Source of the DNA: Brevundimonas subvibrioides
Lineage (GTDB): Bacteria; Pseudomonadota; Alphaproteobacteria; Caulobacterales; Caulobacteraceae
Direction: 5' to 3'
Assembly: GCA_002280475.1 (NCBI GenBank)
Contig: NCEB01000032.1
Location: 1-38,953 of the forward strand
Length of the DNA stretch: 38,953 nt
The notes below the pieces were generated by a model that saw nothing but the letters and a program-made list of their open reading frames with translations, did not search any database and was not told the origin of the DNA. This document shows positions 34,004-38,953 of the stretch, piece after piece (position 1 is the first letter of the stretch; the number at the start of each line of letters is the position of its first letter). The translations under genes were made by a program, and so were the position numbers.

Positions 34004-35517
34004 TCAGCTTACCCCGTTCGAACCGTCCAGGATGTCGCGGACCTTCCGCGCCAGGTCGCCCCGGCGATAGGGCTTGCCGATCAGTTCGAACCCGCTGCGG
34101 TCGTCTTCGTGGTCCAGCGCCTGGTCGGCCCAGCCGGTGGTCAGCAGGATCTCTATCCTCGGCCACCTCCGGTGGACCTGGTTGGCCAGGGTCACCCCGT
34201 TCATCCCGCCCGGCATGACGATGTCGGAGAACAGCAGATCGACCTGCGCGCCGTCCTCCAGCCGCTGCAACGCCTCGCCCGCCGTCGTCGCCGCAAGGAC
34301 GGTGTAGCCGAGGTCCGCGAGGATGCTCCGTCCCATGTCCATCACGTCGGGATTGTCCTCGACCATCAGGATGGTCTCCGTCCCGCCACGAATGTCTCGC
34401 ACCGGGCGGTGCAGTGCCTGGGCCGCCTCGCCACCGATCGCCGGGAAGATCATCCGTACCGTGGTGCCCTCTCCGACCTCCGAGGTGATCACGAGGTGCC
34501 CCCGGCTCTGGCGCATGAAGCCATAGACCATGGCCAGGCCCATCCCGGTGCCCTTGCCCACGTCCTTGGTGGTGAAGAACGGCTCGGTGACGCGGGCGAG
34601 GACGGCGGGAGCCATCCCCGCGCCCCGGTCGGTGACGGAGACCACCACATATTCGCCGGGGTCAGCATCGCCCAGCTCTCCGCGCTCGGTCACAGTGACC
34701 GTCTCGGTCCGGATCTCCAGCTCTCCGCCGTCGGCCATCGCGTCGCGGGCGTTGACCAGCACGTTCAACAGGGCGACCTCGGCCTGCACCGAATCGACCT
34801 GCGCCAGCTTCAGGTCTCTGGCCAGGTTGGGGCGGATGGTGATCTGCGAGCCCAGGGTCCGCCCCAGCATATCGCGCAGGCCCTCGATCAGCAGGTTCAG
34901 ATTGGTCGGACGACCGTCCAGCCGCTGCTTTCCAGATCATGCCCGTCAAAACGCGCGGTATAATCGACCAGCGCAGCTTCGCCTTTGTTGAAGTCGTGGG
35001 CGATGCCGCCCGTCAGCTGCCCGACGGCCTCCATCTTCTGGGCCTGCCGCAGGGCGTCCTCGGCGTCGCGGCGGCGAGAAACGTCCAGCTGCGACGCGAA
35101 ATAGTACAGCAGCTTCCGGTCCGGCCCGAACACCGGGCTGACGAACAGGGCGTTCCAGAAGGCCGAGCCGTCCTTGCGATAGTTCAGGATCTCGACCGCG
35201 ACGTCGGTGCGCGCCTCGATGGCGTTTCGCACGACGCTGACGGTCTCCGGGTCGGTGCCGGGTCCCTGCAGCAAGCGGCAGTTGCGCCCGACCAGCTCTT
35301 CGGAGCTGTAACCGGTCAGCTCGATGAAGGCCGCGTTGGCGAACATAATCGGATTGTCGGGCTTGTTCGGGTCGGTGACGATCATCGGCATGCGGGTCAT
35401 CTCGACCGCGGCGAAGAAGATGTCGTCGGTGCCCGTGAACCCTTCGCGGGTCACGGTCGGATGCAGGACGCGAGGCTGGCCGTTTTCGATCACGGCGCAA
35501 AAGTCGCGACCGTACAC
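34004..35517 (-). pseudogene. broken LOV histidine kinase-receiver hybrid gene
   Basis: Remnant of a blue-light histidine kinase. The first part (35517-34897) keeps an intact LOV domain (GRNCRLLQG with photoactive Cys80, NYRKDG, FWN, ASQLD) and the H-box start [12 protein letters not shown] (His174). It then switches into foreign sequence and stops. A second frame, from 34930 to 34004, resumes with [12 protein letters not shown], the ATPase domain (NVLVNARDAM, GTGMGLAMVYGF) and a receiver domain (VEDNPDV, SDIVMPGGMNG, KPYRR). Roughly 60 residues of the dimerisation/phosphotransfer region are absent and the two frames differ. As it stands it cannot make a working kinase; a truncated LOV-only protein or a separate ATPase-receiver product is conceivable. 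Confidence 0.85.
34918..34986 (-). other. hisD-like fragment at the break in the LOV kinase gene
   Basis: In frame after HDFN the sequence reads [19 protein letters not shown], followed by SSGW. This is the pattern of the N-terminal region of histidinol dehydrogenase (G-D/E-A-A-L-x-x-Y-T-x-R-F-D), not of any kinase. The kinase frame resumes at 34930 (AAG CAG CGG CTG), so AGCAGCGGCTGG may be a junction of microhomology. The match is from memory and needs a search. Confidence 0.5.
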
Positions 35518-35553
35518 AGGCCGCGCGAATGGCGATGTCGGAGGAGCCCCGCG

Positions 35554-35628
35554 TGGCAGTCCCTAGGGGAGTCGAACCCCTCTTTTCAGGTTGAAAACCT
35601 GACGTCCTAACCGATAGACGAAGGGACC
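35554..35628 (-). tRNA. tRNA-Glu (TTC)
   Basis: On the minus strand: acceptor GGTCCCT with AGGGACT (first pair G-T), anticodon loop TTTTCAA giving TTC (plus-strand 35593-35595), T-arm GGGGTTCGACTCCCC, discriminator G and an encoded CCA (plus-strand 35554-35556). Confidence 0.95.
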
Positions 35629-35645
35629 GCTGCGCGAGAGCGGGC

Positions 35646-35674
35646 GATATAGCGGGCGATTCCGGAGGGCGCAA
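35646..35674 (-). promoter_or_regulatory. candidate tRNA-Glu promoter
   Basis: On the minus strand TTGCGC (35669-35674), 17 bases, TATATC (35646-35651), ending 17 bases before the mature tRNA. Confidence 0.55.
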
Positions 35675-35687
35675 GCACCCCGTGTCG

Positions 35688-37501
35688 CTAAATGGACATG
35701 CGCGGGTCGGCGGCGTCCTCGATCTCGAACTGCACGCCGCGCCGCCCGTTCCAGTCGTCGGCTTTCAGCCGTCCGACGACGCTCAGACCCCCCTGCCCCG
35801 CCAGAAGCGACCGCCCCAGCGGCAGGTCGGCGCAGCGCCAGGCGATGGCCCTGACCGAGGCCCCGTCCGCGCCCACCAGTCGGCACCGCACATGACCGCC
35901 GTTCATCTGCACGGGCTCGCGCGCCTGCACCCCCACCAGGGCGAAGGACGGCTCGGGATTACCGGGTCCGAAGGGCGCCAGCCGCTCGAAATCCTCCAGC
36001 AGGGTTCGCGTCGCGGCACCGGGATCGATCAGCACATCGATCTCGACGCAGTCCTGCGCCTCGGCCTCGCCCTGCTCTCCCGCCATGGCCGCGTTCAGAT
36101 AATCGCGCAGCGCCTCGATGCCGTCGGGCCGCACCGTCAGGCCCGCCGCCATGGCGTGGCCCCCCCCGGCCATCAGCAGGCCGTCGCGCCACGCGCCCTG
36201 CACGGCCCGCCCCAGGTTCATTCCCGGCTGGGAGCGCCCCGAGCCCTTGCCCACGCCCGCGACGGCGTCGATGCCGACCACCACGACCGGCTTTCGCCAC
36301 CGCTCCCTCAACCGCCCGGCCACGATCCCGACGACGCCCGGATGCCAGTCCTCGCCCCCCACCACCACGACCGCCGATCCGTCGACGTGCTGGCCCGTCG
36401 CCTCGACCCGGCGGATCGCGGTTTCCGTGACCTCGCGCTCGACCTCGCGCCGGGCCACGTTCAGGGCGTCCAGCTCCTCGGCCAGCGCCCGCGCTTCGTC
36501 CGGATCGTCGGTCGACAGCAGCCGCGCCCCCAGATCCGCGCGACCGATCCGCCCACCCGCATTGATACGGGGGCCCAGGATGAAGCCCGCGTGATTGACC
36601 TTGGCCGGCCCCGGTTCGCTGCCCGCGACGGCCAGCAGGGCCTTCAACCCCGGATTGCCCCACCCCGACATGACGCCCAGCCCCAGCCCCGCCAGCGCCC
36701 GGTTGAACCCGGTTAGCGCCGTGACGTCGCAGATGGCCCCCAGCGCCGCCAGATCCAGCCAACGCCGGATGTCCGGCTCCGCCCGGCCGTCGAACAGGCC
36801 TCGCCGCCGCGCCTCGCGGTTCAGGGCGGCCAGCAGCACGAACACCACGCCCGCCGCCGCCAGATTCCCCTGCCCCGACGTGTCTCCCGGACGATTCGGA
36901 TTGACGACGGCCAGGCACTGCGGCGGCTCCTCGCGCATCAGATGGTGATCGATCACCACGACCTTCAGCCCGATGGCGCAGGCATGGGCGATGGCCTCAT
37001 TGGCCGCCGCACCGCAATCCACGGTGATTACCAGGTCGGCCCCCGAGGCCTTCAGCCGATCGAAAGCCAGGGGGCTGGGGCCGTATCCCTCGGTCAGCCG
37101 GTCGGGCACATAAATGGGCAGGGCCGACCCCATGGCCCGGAACCAGCGCACCAGCAGCGCCGCGCTGGACGCCCCGTCCACGTCATAGTCGGCGAAGACA
37201 TGGATCGCCTCGCCCGCCGTCAGGGCACCAACGATGGCCTCGGCCGCCGCGTCCATGTCCATGAAGGCCGAAGGGTCGGGAAACAGCCGCTTCAGCGTCG
37301 GTTCCAGAAAGTCCGCGCCGGCCTCCGCCGCCACGCCCCGCGCCGCCAGCGCCCTCGCCAGCGGCTCCGACAGTCCCAGACCCTGCATATGAGCCCGGAT
37401 CAGAGAAGCCTCGGCGGGTCTCTGTCGCCAGGCCCGGCCCGACAGGGAGCGGGCGACATCCAGAAAACCGGGCGTCAGCCCTGTCGCCGCCCCATCCGCC
37501 A

Positions 37502-37502
<1 letters not shown>
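35688..37502 (-). CDS. recJ: single-stranded-DNA-specific exonuclease RecJ
   Basis: A 604-residue RecJ, a 5'-3' single-strand exonuclease in recombination and mismatch repair. DHH-family motifs: FADYDVDGASSAALL (Mn2+ ligands), VITVDCGA, VIDHHLM, and FILGPRINAGGRIG; the DHHA1 domain has MAGGGHAMAAGLTV, and an OB-fold follows (FGPGNPEPSFAL ... VRCRLVG). Length is near normal. The ATG at 37502 shares one base with the glpX stop (TGATG), so the two genes are translationally coupled. Confidence 0.97.
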
Positions 37503-38470
<968 letters not shown>

Positions 38471-38500
38471 TATTCCCTCCGTGGCGCCTCCCGGCGCCCT

Positions 38501-38953
38501 CTAGAACTTCTCGATCCTGATGACACACGGCTCCTCGGCGACGGCGCCGAGCTTGGCAATGCGCGCAAGCGCGCGCCGCATCGCAGCCTCTTCTGTCTCG
38601 TGAGTGGTCAGCACCACAGGCACCTCGCCCGAGTCCGAGCGTCCGCGCTGCAGCATCGATTCGAGCGAGATGCGTTCCTTGGCGAGCGCCCCCGATACCG
38701 CGGCAATGACGCCCGGCCGATCCTGCACCATGAGGCGAATGTAATAGGCGCCGACGTGGCGATCGATCGGCGAGGCCTTCTTGGTGGCAAGCCGGTCGGC
38801 CGGGACGACGAACGCCGGCATGTGCCGTCCGCGCGCCACGTCCACGAGATCGGCCACGACGGCAGAAGCGGTCGGCCCCTGCCCGGCGCCGCGGCCCTGG
38901 AACATCGTCGTGCCGACGAAGTCGCCCTCGACCACGACGGCGTTGAACACGCC
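38501..38953 (-). CDS. hom: homoserine dehydrogenase, C-terminal part (cut by window edge)
   Basis: The last 150 residues of homoserine dehydrogenase (aspartate semialdehyde to homoserine; threonine and methionine pathway). The end of the catalytic domain is recognisable (NAVVVEGDFVGTTMFQGRGAG), followed by a C-terminal ACT domain for feedback regulation (YYIRLMVQDRPGVIAAVSGALA, then VPVVLTTHETEEAAMRRAL). The start lies beyond 38953. The stop is 30 bases before glpX, so hom-glpX-recJ is probably one operon. Confidence 0.93.
   Translation of the reverse strand, partial: GVFNAVVVEGDFVGTTMFQGRGAGQGPTASAVVADLVDVARGRHMPAFVVPADRLATKKASPIDRHVGAYYIRLMVQDRPGVIAAVSGALAKERISLESMLQRGRSDSGEVPVVLTTHETEEAAMRRALARIAKLGAVAEEPCVIRIEKF

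Noticed and set aside
34004..34870. Independent ATPase-receiver gene starting at an internal ATG (34870)
   Set aside because: The frame continues upstream with kinase sequence ([12 protein letters not shown]) to 34930, so this is the downstream half of one broken gene; no ribosome site before the ATG.

Overview
The window is high-GC DNA from an alphaproteobacterium of the Caulobacterales, most probably Brevundimonas or a close relative. I infer this from a popZ homologue lying between a TolC-type outer membrane protein gene and valS, the plsY-dprA-topA run, the hom-glpX-recJ run, and many GTG/TTG starts with GGAG-type ribosome sites. It looks chromosomal. I see no insertion sequence, prophage, CRISPR array or plasmid backbone. 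About 45 protein genes (one broken, one cut by the right edge) and four tRNA genes are supported.

Layout. 1-190: short AT-rich non-coding stretch. 191-4390: BLUF blue-light sensor, secreted YciI-like protein, RcnB-like protein, gatB, and two unknown proteins. 4399-8079 (minus strand): compact operon ruvX - AEC permease - pyrB - pyrC, in which PyrC has lost its metal ligands and should be a structural partner of PyrB. 8152-10549: lipoprotein and gatCA. 10564-17202: periplasmic glycerophosphodiesterase, plsY-dprA, two nested palindromes, a small protein, topA and a DJ-1-like protein. 17288-20049: a radical SAM gene behind a textbook alphaproteobacterial LexA box, an acidic unknown protein and an RNA methyltransferase. 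20191-23670: glycine-zipper surface protein, a 50-bp tandem repeat, tlyA overlapping a LysR regulator, a carboxymuconolactone-decarboxylase-like gene, a 42-codon membrane protein and a large inverted REP pair. 23688-29554 (minus): valS, popZ, a TolC/RsaF-like exporter and a Pcm-like protein. 29727-32795: tRNA-Cys, a 38-codon membrane protein, an SpoU-type methyltransferase, tRNA-Asn, a tryptophan-halogenase-like flavoprotein, a second locus of the tandem repeat family, and tRNA-Pro. 32845-38953: DUF192 lipoprotein, double cold-shock-domain protein, a broken LOV histidine kinase-receiver gene, tRNA-Glu, recJ, glpX and the end of hom.

How it works together. Most content is housekeeping: tRNA-dependent amidation (GatCAB), pyrimidine synthesis, phospholipid synthesis (PlsY), DNA topology, uptake and repair (TopA, DprA, RecJ), rRNA modification, and polar organisation (PopZ). 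The unusual material is: the LOV kinase gene, whose phosphoacceptor region has been replaced by a short stretch that reads like histidinol dehydrogenase; a dispersed tandem repeat family present at two loci in opposite orientation; the inactive dihydroorotase; the LexA-box radical SAM gene; and several enzymes missing signature residues. I did not find a new multi-gene defence or mobile system. All identifications rest on reading motifs without database searches.
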